From NCBI GenBank assembly GCA_028280415.1, contig JANQLV010000023.1, positions 124,001 through 188,000 on the forward strand: a stretch of 64,000 bases of DNA, in the 5' to 3' direction. The translations under genes and the position numbers were made by a program. Positions 26,141-35,691 of the stretch are shown piece by piece (positions within the stretch are counted from its first letter, which is position 1; each line of letters opens with the position of its first letter). Below the pieces are notes generated by a model. The model saw only the letters and a program-made list of their open reading frames with translations. It was not told where the DNA came from and made no database searches. Origin of the DNA: Saprospiraceae bacterium. Lineage in GTDB: Bacteria; Bacteroidota; Bacteroidia; Chitinophagales; Saprospiraceae.

Positions 26141-26291
26141 TTCTTTAAGGTTTGCGCTCCTTAGGGTTCTATAATTTAAAAACAAAAGTTGTTTTCATTT
26201 TTCTACTTATAAGACTCCTGGTATGGGGAAATTCCACAAAATGAGGACTGCTTTTTTGAAAAATTAACAGCGGCAAAAGCTTAAACCTCTC

Positions 26292-27764
26292 TTAATGCTG
26301 AGTCAACCAGTTTTTAGCCTCCGATGTATACCAGAAAGGGGAGTAATTTTCTGCTTTGAGGATTTGTTCAAAATGAAATCTTGCTTTTTCTCTATTCCCT
26401 TTTCGATCGTAAAAAGTAGCCATATAACTATTGGCATAAGGATTAGAAGGGTCCTCTTTTAATAGCTGCGTACCAATCGTTTCCAACTGTTGATCAAAGT
26501 CGTTGAATGCTTCCAATTCTTTATAAAAAGCAATATCCTTCAAAAAGGAGAGATTGTGTAAAAGATTTAGGTCCGCATATTTTTCGTATTCTGGAAATTC
26601 CGCAAAAACTTTTTCTAACAGCTTAATGCTACTACTCATTTTTTCGGTTTCAAACCTTGCCATAAAAGCATCGGCTAAAGCCTGAGCCAATAACTTTTTT
26701 CGATAAAAGTCAGACTTGTGAAAAGTCTCTGATTTAACTACTCCTTTTTCTTCTAAAAGAGGAATATTTTCATTTTTATAACTATAATTTTTTAAAAAAC
26801 TTAAAGCAAATAAAGAGCTGGTTACATCACCATAAATCAATCTTGCCGGATCACTCATTAAATTATTATTGGCCAATAAAATCAGTGTCAATTTTTCCGA
26901 AGGAATTTTCAATAATAAGCTTGAATAACAATCATATTGCCCATAAGCCCAAACGATTTTCCGGCCATCAAAATACTGACTAAAAATACCTAAACCATAG
27001 GCCAGTCCTTTTTTAAAAGGAGTGTACATCTTTTGTTTGGAAGCACCTGTAATAAGTGCATTTGTATCCAATGCCCGACTGAATGAAAGAATATCTTCCA
27101 GATTGGAAAGAATCCCCGCAGAAGCAGAAAACCCAAAATCTATAGACCCGGTTTTGAGTTCATTATCCCAAAAATAAGGCTGGGCAATTTTTAAATCAAG
27201 CACTGCCAGTTGACTCGAATCGATTAATGGAAACGTGTTTTTCAAAGCCAGTTTTGAAAAGATTTCATCCGCCATCAATAAATCAAAAGGTTTCCCGGAA
27301 ACCGCTTCGAGTATTTTGGTCAAAAAGCCAAAGCGATAACTGTAATAAAAATGTTTGCCAATCTCCCCTTGCGAGGTATGCGATAAAAGATGTTTTACCA
27401 ATATCGAGTCTCCGAATACAGGTTCGGGAAAGAACTGATTCACCGAATCGTCCAATGACAATTTTCCCTGCTCTACAAGCCGCATAATGAGCGTCCCAGA
27501 AAACACTTTTGTCAAGGAAGCAATTGGAAATAAATAGGTTGAGTCCAGGTTTATTTTTTGTCCAACATCCGCGTAGCCAAAATATTTTTGATAAACTACG
27601 TCACCATCTTTTTCTACCAATGCTGCAAGCCCGGGAATTTTGAAATAGTTTTGCAGCTCCGATAATTCTTTTTCAAATTGCCGTTCACTGTTGAATTCCG
27701 GCGTTCCGGTTTTCGTACAACTAATGAAAATAATCAAACTGATTAAAGGGAAAAATATCTTCAT
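26292..27764 (-). CDS. Serine hydrolase lipoprotein (beta-lactamase fold) with TPR tail
   Basis: The 490-residue product is a class C beta-lactamase/PBP-fold serine hydrolase. A lipoprotein signal ends IFISC (Cys16). The catalytic SxxK is Ser83-Leu-Thr-Lys86 (IASLTKVFSG). The usual YxN motif appears as YSY (in HFYYSYRFGFLTKILE), so the Asn is replaced by Tyr. The last 130 residues are TPR-like helices. Likely substrates are peptides, esters or D-amino-acid peptides, and this cannot be settled by sequence; antibiotic resistance should not be inferred. It overlaps the upstream decarboxylase gene by 4 bp (27761-27764), so translation is probably coupled. Confidence 0.88.
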   Translation of the reverse strand: MKIFFPLISLIIFISCTKTGTPEFNSERQFEKELSELQNYFKIPGLAALVEKDGDVVYQKYFGYADVGQKINLDSTYLFPIASLTKVFSGTLIMRLVEQGKLSLDDSVNQFFPEPVFGDSILVKHLLSHTSQGEIGKHFYYSYRFGFLTKILEAVSGKPFDLLMADEIFSKLALKNTFPLIDSSQLAVLDLKIAQPYFWDNELKTGSIDFGFSASAGILSNLEDILSFSRALDTNALITGASKQKMYTPFKKGLAYGLGIFSQYFDGRKIVWAYGQYDCYSSLLLKIPSEKLTLILLANNNLMSDPARLIYGDVTSSLFALSFLKNYSYKNENIPLLEEKGVVKSETFHKSDFYRKKLLAQALADAFMARFETEKMSSSIKLLEKVFAEFPEYEKYADLNLLHNLSFLKDIAFYKELEAFNDFDQQLETIGTQLLKEDPSNPYANSYMATFYDRKGNREKARFHFEQILKAENYSPFWYTSEAKNWLTQH

Positions 27765-29203
27765 GAAATTTGTGATTTGACCTGTTTGATCTTTTCCAGT
27801 AATCCGTATAACTCTTTTTCCGTAGTAAAGGCATTTACCAAAGTGCTTCGCAAATATACTCTTCCTTCAATCCGGGTTTGGATAATAAAGTACTCCGCAT
27901 CGGCTACTACTGCTTCGCGAATTTTCAAATTGAGTTCATCCAAATCCGATGGAGAAAAAGCCGGATCGAAATAACGATAACACACAATATTGGATTCCGG
28001 ATACTCCAGTGGCATTTCGAAATGACCATCAGCCTCAATAATCCTGGCAAACTGTTTAGCCAGATCGTATTGCCGATCCAGATACTCTTCGAAAATGGCT
28101 TCCCCATAATGTCGGAGCAAAGTATAGATCCTTAGACTCATTGTCGTCTTGGTCAGCTCAAAAGTACGTTTAGCCAGATTATACCATTCGCGACTTTCTG
28201 CATTATCCCAGAGGTAAGAAGCTTTCTGTGCAAAGGTCCGATAAGAGTGATCCCCATTTCTGAATACAATAGCAGTAACAATGGAAGGTGTTAACAGCAT
28301 CTTATGGAAATCCAGAATTACAGAGTCCGCTCGCTCAATTCCATTAAGGTAGTCTCTATACTTTTTTGAAAACAACAAAGCACCTCCATGAGCCGCATCT
28401 ACATGTAGCCAGAGACCATGAGCCTCGCAGAAATCAGCAATCGCATCAATCGGGTCATGCGCTCCAACCGCAGTAGTACAGGCATTTGCGATGACTCCAA
28501 TGACAATAATATTATCCCGACGTGCTGCCTCATAATATTTCTCCAATTGGCTGGTATCCAGACGATATAAAGCATCGACAGGTACTTTGATCAGCCCTTT
28601 CTCACCAAGCCCCATGGTCCGAATAGCTTTGTCTACCGAATAATGGGCTTCTTCTGATACCATAAAAGCATACTGTTGGGATTCGTAGCCTGCTTGCCAG
28701 ATATCCTTTTCGACCATCACGGCTCTTGCACAAAGCAAAGCAGTCAGATTACCCAAAGTTCCTCCCGAAGTCAGAAATCCACTACTCTGCGCTTTTGGAA
28801 TATGCATCTTATCCGACAGGATTTCAATAATTAAGCGTTCCAATACAACGCCCGTATGTCCCTGTTCATAAACGCCCATTCCCGTATCCAGGAAACTACT
28901 GAACAGTTCTGCCAGTACGGCATCAGGTGCTACGGCTGCGGTCTGATGCCCCAGATATTTGGGATGATGAATATGATTAAAAAGCGGGAGTGCTTTTTCG
29001 TAAAAAGCACCTTCAGGATTTTCGAAATCTTTTTTCCAAAAATCGTATAATACTTCCGGAGCAATCGGATCAAATACTTTTGCCTGGAGGTTGGGAGACT
29101 GCATTTTTTCGATATGTGCAGCCAGTAAATCTATCAATTGATATCCTTTCTTACGGAAAGCCTCGGGATCATAAACTTTTTTTAGGAGGTCGGACATAAT
29201 CAA
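27761..29203 (-). CDS. Pyridoxal-phosphate-dependent group II decarboxylase
   Basis: This 480-residue enzyme belongs to the group II PLP decarboxylases (aromatic-L-amino-acid, glutamate, diaminobutyrate). It has the PLP-binding segment HVDAAHGGALL and catalytic Lys301 in LDFHKML. An N-terminal helical arm, LGHQTAAVAPDAVLAELFSSFLDTGMG, lies over the active site as in the family. The substrate cannot be assigned with confidence; diaminobutyrate or aromatic amino acid are both possible. Its stop overlaps the serine hydrolase start, and its start overlaps the folA stop, each by 4 bp, giving a tightly coupled run. No ODC/DABA pathway partner is nearby. Confidence 0.87.
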   Translation of the reverse strand: MIMSDLLKKVYDPEAFRKKGYQLIDLLAAHIEKMQSPNLQAKVFDPIAPEVLYDFWKKDFENPEGAFYEKALPLFNHIHHPKYLGHQTAAVAPDAVLAELFSSFLDTGMGVYEQGHTGVVLERLIIEILSDKMHIPKAQSSGFLTSGGTLGNLTALLCARAVMVEKDIWQAGYESQQYAFMVSEEAHYSVDKAIRTMGLGEKGLIKVPVDALYRLDTSQLEKYYEAARRDNIIVIGVIANACTTAVGAHDPIDAIADFCEAHGLWLHVDAAHGGALLFSKKYRDYLNGIERADSVILDFHKMLLTPSIVTAIVFRNGDHSYRTFAQKASYLWDNAESREWYNLAKRTFELTKTTMSLRIYTLLRHYGEAIFEEYLDRQYDLAKQFARIIEADGHFEMPLEYPESNIVCYRYFDPAFSPSDLDELNLKIREAVVADAEYFIIQTRIEGRVYLRSTLVNAFTTEKELYGLLEKIKQVKSQIS

Positions 29204-29691
29204 ATCCGTTCAAAGATTTTAAAATTATAATCGTGTTCGTTTTTATCGTCTGCCTGATGTGCTTCTTCGGAAATCAGTTTCCAGTTATTCATATCCAGCT
29301 CGGGGAAATGCACATCTCCTTCAACATCAACATCCACTTCGGTCAGATACAAGCGATCCCAGAGGTTTTTACTCCTTTCATAAATTTGTGCCCCTCCTAT
29401 TATAAAAACTTCTGTTTCACCATTGTCTTTAGCAATCTGCAAAGCTTCCTCGACTGAATTAGTCACCAAGCAATTTGAGGCGATGAAGAAAGGATTTCGG
29501 GTAACGATAATATTCGTACGTTTGGGCAAGGGGCGGCCAATAGAATCGAAACTCTTTCGCCCCATGATGATATGGTGATTAAGCGTTGTTTTTTTAAAAT
29601 ATTTCAAATCCGCCGGAAGGTACCAGGGGATATCATTATTCCTGCCAATTACATTATTTTTCGCGACTGCTACAATTGCTGATATAATCAT
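29200..29691 (-). CDS. folA: Dihydrofolate reductase
   Basis: This 163-residue protein reduces dihydrofolate to tetrahydrofolate with NADPH in one-carbon metabolism. It starts MIISAIVAVAKNNVIGRNND, then has IPWYLPADLKYFKKTT (substrate pocket), HHIIMGRKSFDSIGRPLP (NADPH binding) and the FIIGGAQIYE strand near 97. Size matches bacterial DHFR. Its start lies next to the capA stop and its end overlaps the decarboxylase by 4 bp. The usual partner thyA (thymidylate synthase) is not adjacent. Confidence 0.95.
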   Translation of the reverse strand: MIISAIVAVAKNNVIGRNNDIPWYLPADLKYFKKTTLNHHIIMGRKSFDSIGRPLPKRTNIIVTRNPFFIASNCLVTNSVEEALQIAKDNGETEVFIIGGAQIYERSKNLWDRLYLTEVDVDVEGDVHFPELDMNNWKLISEEAHQADDKNEHDYNFKIFERI

Positions 29692-30915
29692 TCAATTTAG
29701 TTTTTTCGAAAAGTCCTTTTTCCTTTCGGACCTTTCCGTTTCCTTTATTTCCAACCTTGTTTCTGTCAATTGGAGTTCCTCCAGGTTAATTTTTCTTTCC
29801 TTCGCCCCGTATCTGGAAAGATGTTTTCTGGTTTTCCTGGCAAAATTAAGCATTGCCTTCCATTTATTGGCGGCCATCCCCAAAACATTTCCTTCAGCTT
29901 CAAAAGCAGATACGGGAAGGGCATAAAAGGTTGCTTTTCCTTTTTTATCTTTATGAATATAGCGCCAAACGGGAATATAGCGAGGATCCTCCAGGCGAGT
30001 CACACCCGAAGTAAAATTCTTGTACAAACTCACTTCAAACATGAGCCCTCCATCTGTATTAGGCTTGGTCTGATTGGATATAAAGTTCCCGAGGGAATAG
30101 GTGATTAGCCGATTGACGATCAAGCTATCGGCCAGGGTATCCTGTCGCATTTTAATCGGCTGTACAACGTGCGGATGACTGCCAATGATCATGCTTGCTC
30201 CCCAGTCAAAAATCTTCTCGGCAAGCTTGTTCTGCTCAGGGCTTTCATTGAGTTGATATTCCAAGCCCCAATGCATCAAAACAATGATTGCATCAGCTTG
30301 CAAAGCCCTGGCCATAGTCATATCTTTTTCAATTTGCTTTTCGTCGATCAAGTTGACAATAGTGGGGGCTTTGGTAGGCAATCCGTTGGTATCGTAGGTA
30401 TAATTCAAAAACGCCAGCTTGAATCCATTTTTATAAACGATCAAAGGATAATACCAATCTTTTTCTTTTTGATTTTTAAAGGTTCCGGTCTGATAAAAAC
30501 CATATTCTTTTAGTGTATTTATCGTTTCTATAAGCCCTTCTTTGCCTGCATCGTTTGAATGGTTATTGGAAGTGACCATCATATCGAAGCCCGCCAGACG
30601 GAGTGCTTTTGCCAGATCGTCCGGACTCCGGAAACGCGGATAGCCCTGATAGGGTGGTTTGCCGGGTAGCGTTACTTCCAAGTTTCCTATGGCAAGGTCC
30701 GCGGATTCAATGATCGGTGCTACATATTTGAAGCAGGGCTCATAATCATAGCTCTTGTTTTTGATGATCTCCGCAGATTTAATTTGGGGCCCATGTCCCA
30801 TGACATCACCGACAAAAAGAAGTTTTAACGTAGCGGTGCTATCCTGTGCTAAAATATTCCCTGATGGAAAAAAAGATATTAATAAAAATGCAGCAGTGAA
30901 AAATAACGGTTTCAT
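29692..30915 (-). CDS. CapA family periplasmic metallophosphatase-like protein
   Basis: This 407-residue protein has a signal peptide and the CapA/PgsA pattern: FVGDVMGHGPQIK at the start of the domain, TSNNHSNDAGKEG, LMHWGLEYQ and IIGSHPHVVQPI. Family members include poly-gamma-glutamate synthesis protein CapA, but most homologues have no known capsule link and this one should be called only CapA-like. Its stop lies directly against the folA start (29691/29692), so the two are probably co-transcribed. It lies 82 nt downstream of the mrdA gene, in the place where rodA is often found in this group. Confidence 0.87.
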   Translation of the reverse strand: MKPLFFTAAFLLISFFPSGNILAQDSTATLKLLFVGDVMGHGPQIKSAEIIKNKSYDYEPCFKYVAPIIESADLAIGNLEVTLPGKPPYQGYPRFRSPDDLAKALRLAGFDMMVTSNNHSNDAGKEGLIETINTLKEYGFYQTGTFKNQKEKDWYYPLIVYKNGFKLAFLNYTYDTNGLPTKAPTIVNLIDEKQIEKDMTMARALQADAIIVLMHWGLEYQLNESPEQNKLAEKIFDWGASMIIGSHPHVVQPIKMRQDTLADSLIVNRLITYSLGNFISNQTKPNTDGGLMFEVSLYKNFTSGVTRLEDPRYIPVWRYIHKDKKGKATFYALPVSAFEAEGNVLGMAANKWKAMLNFARKTRKHLSRYGAKERKINLEELQLTETRLEIKETERSERKKDFSKKLN

Positions 30916-30997
30916 AGAAAAAGATATTGGTACTTATGGTCAAGGGAACAACTATTTCGGCAGTAGCCTGCACAGCGCTACACAAAACAAATACTGA

Positions 30998-32854
30998 TCA
31001 AGGATTTATTTTATCAATCAGGCTGGCATTAAGCATTCGATCTTCCAGCCATTTCTTTGAAGGATCGATTTCTCCTTTCAGATATTTTTCAATCATAAGA
31101 CCGGCAATAGGCGATCCATAATTAGAGCCCCACCCCCCCTTTTCGACATAGACAGCTATTGCGATTTTAGGGTTTTCTTTGGGCGCAAATGCAAAGAAAA
31201 CCGAGTGATCTTTTCCGTGCGGATTTTGAGAGGTTCCGGTTTTCCCACAAACGATTATATCCCGGACTTGTGCCAAAGTCCCCGTTCCCCTTTCAACAGC
31301 TTGTTGCATACCATTTATCACAGGAGAAAAATGCCTCTGATCAATAGGCACTTCATTTTTATTCGTATACTTTCCGTCCAAAGAGAAGTCCGGATTCGAA
31401 AATTCTTTAATCAAATGAGGTGTATAATAGTGCCCCCGATTAGCCATAATCGCTGCCAGATTAGCCATTTGTAAAGTGGTCATCTGAATTTCTCCCTGCC
31501 CGATACCAATCGACATGATCGTCGGAGATTTCCAGCCTCCTTTTTTCTGAGGATACAAAAAATCATAATAGTCCGCCGTTGGAATATTTCCCTTGAACTC
31601 ATTCGGAATATCCAGCCCCAAAGGACTTCCAAGACCAAATGTTTTAAGATATTCATTAAACATATTCAGTCCGGGCTTGGGGTTTTTAAATCCTTCTTTA
31701 TCAATAATATCCCGTAAAACCGTAAAGAAATAAGCATTGCAGGAATGCTCCAGAGCCTTGGCCACATTGTAGCAGTAACTATGCTCATGGCAGCCGAAGC
31801 GTTTTCCATTATAATAGTATCCGGCATTACAGGTGATTCCGCGAGTGGAACTTAGTAAGCCTTCTTGCATGGCTACCAGTGCTACTACCGTTTTGAAAAT
31901 TGATCCGGGCGGATACTGCGCCATGGTGGAGCGATTGAAAAAGGGTTTTAAAGAATCCTGCATTAACGCATTAAAAGCTTTTCCCCGATTGCGGTTGATA
32001 GTAAGAATATTAGGATCGTAAGACGGCGTACTAACCATAGCCAGAATCTCTCCGCTGCCGGGCTCGATCGCTACAATGCTCCCCGTTTTATTCTGCATCA
32101 AATATTCCCCGTATTCCTGCAGATTGATATCCAGTGTTGTTCGGAGGTCAGAGCCGGAAACCGCTGATTTGTCCTGACTCCCTCCCTGATAAGGACCAAC
32201 TTCTCTCCCCAGATTATCTTTAAGCACTTTTTTCACTCCTTTTTCTCCCCGAAGCGCATCTTCGTATGAAAGCTCTAATCCACTGGCACCAATATAGTCA
32301 AACCTTTTATAAACACCCTTTGACTCATCAATTTGCTTTTGACTAACTTCTATCAGATAGCCCAGGACATGGGGCGCACTCTGATGCGGATAACTTCGGA
32401 CATTCCTGAGCTGAACGGAAAATCCCGGAAATTCATGCAAATGCTCTTGGAGTCTGGCATAGGTTTGTGAAGAGATTTTTGAGATAAAATTGAAAGGAAT
32501 TTTCTTGCTGTAGCGAATATCCCTGAAATCTTTATTGATCCGCTCCTTAAATTCTTTTCTATCAATGCCCAATAGCTGACAGAGCTTGAGGGTATCCATA
32601 TTGGGGTCCAGCTGATTATAAGTGACCCGGAGATCGTACATTGGATTATTATTAATCAGCAGTTTTCCGTTTCGGTCATATAGCAATCCTCGCGAAGGAT
32701 ATAGTGTATAATTATCTACTGCCGTTGCTTTAGCCCTTTTCTCATAAGAAGTATCGAAGAGTTGAATCTGAGCTATCTTAAACAATAGCAAGCCCGCTGA
32801 TAGCAGAAAGAGCAGCCTGATATAAAACGATCTTCCCTGATAAATATCTTTCAT
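30998..32854 (-). CDS. mrdA: Penicillin-binding protein 2 (elongation transpeptidase)
   Basis: This 618-residue protein is the peptidoglycan transpeptidase of the elongasome. One N-terminal membrane segment (about 12-30) is followed by the pedestal domain (YDRNGKLLINN, residues about 60-220), then the transpeptidase domain with SxxK at Ser318-Lys321 (GSIFKT), SCN (HSCNAYF) and KTG (CGKTGTSQN). It is encoded with mreB, mreC and mreD on the same strand, the usual elongasome order, but rodA does not follow. It ends with the typical glycine-rich region and SPIAGLM motif. Confidence 0.94.
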   Translation of the reverse strand: MKDIYQGRSFYIRLLFLLSAGLLLFKIAQIQLFDTSYEKRAKATAVDNYTLYPSRGLLYDRNGKLLINNNPMYDLRVTYNQLDPNMDTLKLCQLLGIDRKEFKERINKDFRDIRYSKKIPFNFISKISSQTYARLQEHLHEFPGFSVQLRNVRSYPHQSAPHVLGYLIEVSQKQIDESKGVYKRFDYIGASGLELSYEDALRGEKGVKKVLKDNLGREVGPYQGGSQDKSAVSGSDLRTTLDINLQEYGEYLMQNKTGSIVAIEPGSGEILAMVSTPSYDPNILTINRNRGKAFNALMQDSLKPFFNRSTMAQYPPGSIFKTVVALVAMQEGLLSSTRGITCNAGYYYNGKRFGCHEHSYCYNVAKALEHSCNAYFFTVLRDIIDKEGFKNPKPGLNMFNEYLKTFGLGSPLGLDIPNEFKGNIPTADYYDFLYPQKKGGWKSPTIMSIGIGQGEIQMTTLQMANLAAIMANRGHYYTPHLIKEFSNPDFSLDGKYTNKNEVPIDQRHFSPVINGMQQAVERGTGTLAQVRDIIVCGKTGTSQNPHGKDHSVFFAFAPKENPKIAIAVYVEKGGWGSNYGSPIAGLMIEKYLKGEIDPSKKWLEDRMLNASLIDKINP

Positions 32855-32950
32855 GTTTTCGATATTCTTTTTTCAATGATCGATAACCTGTCCTGAGTCT
32901 TCAGTACTTATTCAAAATTACTAAAAAATGAGCAGAGCTGTCGAATGAAT

Positions 32951-33472
32951 TTACTCCACGGGATCCATTAAAAATTTGTACACCAGAATAATTAGCATGG
33001 ATATAATAAAAGTTGAAACCGTTCTTAGAAATATTTCATCCAAATAGTAAAAAGTAAAAGCATCTACAGAGAAATAAAAGAATAAGTGCAAAAAAAGCAA
33101 GGTCGAGCAGTAGCCAACAAACCAGTTAATTCCATAGCGGTGTTTTGTAGGACTATAATTAATATTGTATCCGCCTTTCGGTGCAAAAAGCTTCAAGACA
33201 TAAGGTCTGATAAACCCGGTAAACACCGAGGCACTGGCATGTACCCCATAAGTATCATAGAATGCATCTACAAATACTCCCAGTACGAAGCCCAACAAAA
33301 CCAGTACAGAGTGTGGTGTACGTAGCGGCAGGAGGATCAGGAAAAGCGGATAAATAATGATATTGATATAATTGAAGCTTTGTCCACCCAAGTTGATATC
33401 TTTCAACAACAAAACCTGAATAAACACAAAAGCAAAAAAGCGCAACACATTTGTCATTACGACATTACTCAT
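32951..33472 (-). CDS. mreD: Rod shape-determining protein MreD
   Basis: This 173-residue protein has five hydrophobic segments spread through the whole length, with short polar loops (PLRTPHSVLVLLGFVLG, FVDAFYDTYGVHASAS), as expected for MreD, the membrane partner of MreC in the elongasome. It overlaps mreC by 8 bp (33465-33472), so the two are translationally coupled. Sequence conservation of MreD is low in Bacteroidota; the assignment rests on size, topology and position between mreC and mrdA. Confidence 0.88.
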   Translation of the reverse strand: MSNVVMTNVLRFFAFVFIQVLLLKDINLGGQSFNYINIIIYPLFLILLPLRTPHSVLVLLGFVLGVFVDAFYDTYGVHASASVFTGFIRPYVLKLFAPKGGYNINYSPTKHRYGINWFVGYCSTLLFLHLFFYFSVDAFTFYYLDEIFLRTVSTFIISMLIILVYKFLMDPVE

Positions 33473-34301
33473 TGGACACCTCCTTTTCTAGTACTTCTAA
33501 TTCGGACTTCATCAGGTTTTCGACAACATAGACATACTTAACGTTGCTCAGATCATTGCAAAGCTTCACTTTTATCTCATAGAAATTAGTCCCGGGGATT
33601 AGCCAGGCAGTATCAACCGTACCAATCATAATTCCTTCGGGAAAAATACTGGAATATCCACTGGTTTGTACCGTGTCTCCTTCAAGCAATTCGGCGTGTT
33701 TGGGGATATCCACGAGGTTGAGTGTGGTTGGATCACCGCCTTTCCAGACGAGAGAACCAAAAAAACCATTTCTTTTGATCGATGCACTTATACTGGACTG
33801 ACCGTGTAAAACAGGTAATACTCTGGAGTAGTTCTGGGTAGTACTTTTGACAATCCCAATTACTCCGTTGCTACCTGCTCCGATTATTCCCATACTCGGT
33901 TTGATCCCATGTGCTGCACCACGGTTGATGGTTATACTGTTATTATTTCGCGTAACTGAATTGCTAATAACCTTAGCCGCCATAAAGGTATACATCTGTT
34001 CTTTTTCCGGCTCCCGAATGGAATCTTTAAAAACAGTCTGAATAAACTGCGCATATTCTTTTTCCTGGAGAAGGGCAGCATTTTCTCTGGCAAGACTATC
34101 CGAAACTTCAGACAGCTGAATAAACTGTCGAACATTATCAAACTTATCGGTAATAACATTGCTCGCGGCGGATAATGAATTATTGAAAATAGCACTTTGA
34201 CTACTGTTATTATTCACTACCAAATACATACACAGCATTTCCATAAGAAGGAAAGTCACGAAGCCCCCGTGTTTTACGAAAAGGAAAATCAGATTACGCA
34301 T
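33465..34301 (-). CDS. mreC: Rod shape-determining protein MreC
   Basis: This 278-residue protein has one N-terminal membrane helix, a periplasmic coiled coil at about 55-95, and a pair of beta-rich domains (SITINRGAAHGIKPSMGIIG, then LEGDTVQTSGYSSIFPEGIMIGTV), which are the MreC hallmarks. It binds the cell-wall enzymes to MreB filaments. It overlaps mreD and lies 133 nt downstream of mreB. The normal length for the family is 250-350. Confidence 0.94.
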   Translation of the reverse strand: MRNLIFLFVKHGGFVTFLLMEMLCMYLVVNNNSSQSAIFNNSLSAASNVITDKFDNVRQFIQLSEVSDSLARENAALLQEKEYAQFIQTVFKDSIREPEKEQMYTFMAAKVISNSVTRNNNSITINRGAAHGIKPSMGIIGAGSNGVIGIVKSTTQNYSRVLPVLHGQSSISASIKRNGFFGSLVWKGGDPTTLNLVDIPKHAELLEGDTVQTSGYSSIFPEGIMIGTVDTAWLIPGTNFYEIKVKLCNDLSNVKYVYVVENLMKSELEVLEKEVSNE

Positions 34302-34434
34302 AATTCCGTGCGTCTGTGCGATTAAATAATAAGCTTACCGCCGAATCCCCCAAAATGTTCCGAAGTTTAAGGCAAACTTTTTCCGATCATCAAATTTGGT
34401 GTGTAGCCTGTTCCGTGCCTATTAATATATTTTA

Positions 34435-35466
34435 TCAGACACTTTTTCGATCAATCAAAAATGAAAATTTGTCTGAGTTTTTGAGTGCAATTCCGGTCCC
34501 TCTTACTACTGCCCGCAAAGGGTCCTCGGCAATATGAACCGGTAATTTTGTTTTTTGAGCGATCCGCTTATCCAGCCCTCGCAGCAATGCTCCGCCTCCC
34601 GTCAGGTAGAGTCCTTTTTTATAAATATCAGAAGCCAGTTCCGGAGGGGTGGTTTCGAGTGCTTTTAAAACGGCATCTTCTACTTTCGAAATTGATTTAT
34701 CCAAAGCATGTGCAATTTCCTGATAAGAAATAGTAATTTGCTTTGGAATCCCGGTCATCAAATCCCGCCCGTTCACCGCATAATCCTCTGGCGGATCTTC
34801 TAATTCATGTAATGCCGAACCAACGTGAATTTTAATTTGCTCCGAAGTGCGTTCTCCGATCAGCATATTATGCTGACGTTTCATATAATTCATAATGTCA
34901 ATGGTGAACTCATCTCCAGCAGTACGGATTGATTGATCGCATACAATTCCGGAAAGTGCAATCACGGCAATTTCCGTAGTTCCCCCTCCAATATCAATGA
35001 TCATATTTCCAACCGGTTCTTCTACATCCAGGCCAATCCCCAAAGCGGCAGCCATAGGTTCGTGAATCAAATAGGTCTCTTTAGAGTCCACATTATCTGC
35101 AGAATCAAAAACAGCTCTTTTCTCTACTTCTGTTATTCCCGAAGGAATACAGATGACCATTTTCATATGTGTAAAAAATTTCCGGCGGGTTCCGGTCATA
35201 TTAATCAAGCCTTCGATCAAGCTTTCGGCAGCAGTGAAATCTGCAATCACTCCATCTTTGAGTGGGCGTATGGTCTTGATATTTTCATGGGTTTTTTCGT
35301 GCATCATCATCGCTTTCTTCCCTACTGCAATGGTTTGTTGCGTTCTCCGGTCAATAGCGACAATTGAAGGCTCATCTACCACGACTTTCCCTTCTTGTAT
35401 GATCAGTGTATTGGCAGTACCTAGATCTATTGCAAGCTCCTGTGAAAAAAAATTGAATAATTTCAT
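34435..35466 (-). CDS. mreB: Rod shape-determining protein MreB
   Basis: The 343-residue actin homologue guides cell-wall synthesis along the cell side. It starts at the ATG at 35466 (MKLFNFFSQELAID), giving the conserved phosphate-1 loop DLGTANT right after; a further upstream in-frame Met (35511) is not supported by family start. Phosphate-2 IIDIGGGTTEIAV, the adenosine loop TGGGALLRGLD near the C-terminus and the conserved SGITEVEKRAV segment are all visible. It is the first gene of the mreBCD-mrdA block and is transcribed from its own leader. Confidence 0.96.
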   Translation of the reverse strand: MKLFNFFSQELAIDLGTANTLIIQEGKVVVDEPSIVAIDRRTQQTIAVGKKAMMMHEKTHENIKTIRPLKDGVIADFTAAESLIEGLINMTGTRRKFFTHMKMVICIPSGITEVEKRAVFDSADNVDSKETYLIHEPMAAALGIGLDVEEPVGNMIIDIGGGTTEIAVIALSGIVCDQSIRTAGDEFTIDIMNYMKRQHNMLIGERTSEQIKIHVGSALHELEDPPEDYAVNGRDLMTGIPKQITISYQEIAHALDKSISKVEDAVLKALETTPPELASDIYKKGLYLTGGGALLRGLDKRIAQKTKLPVHIAEDPLRAVVRGTGIALKNSDKFSFLIDRKSV

Positions 35467-35536
35467 TAAATAATGATCCCTTTGTCCCTCTTTTCCGAGG
35501 GGATAGTTCAACTGTTAATGGGCTTAAAGCTTTTTA

Positions 35537-35551
35537 AAATAACGGTTATTT
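35537..35551. repeat. Short palindrome upstream of mreB
   Basis: AAATAAC and GTTATTT flank a single central G. This 15-nt palindrome lies 71-85 nt upstream of the mreB start and could be an operator, or chance in AT-rich DNA. Confidence 0.25.
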
Positions 35552-35691
35552 ACTTCACACCCTGTACATCTGTATAAAATTCAGCACTAACCTTGATTTG
35601 TTTATTCTTTCTCCAAACACAAAAGAAAACAAAATTTGTGTAAAAAAGGAAAAAAATATCCAGAATCGACGAATGGGCAGGATAAATTGTA

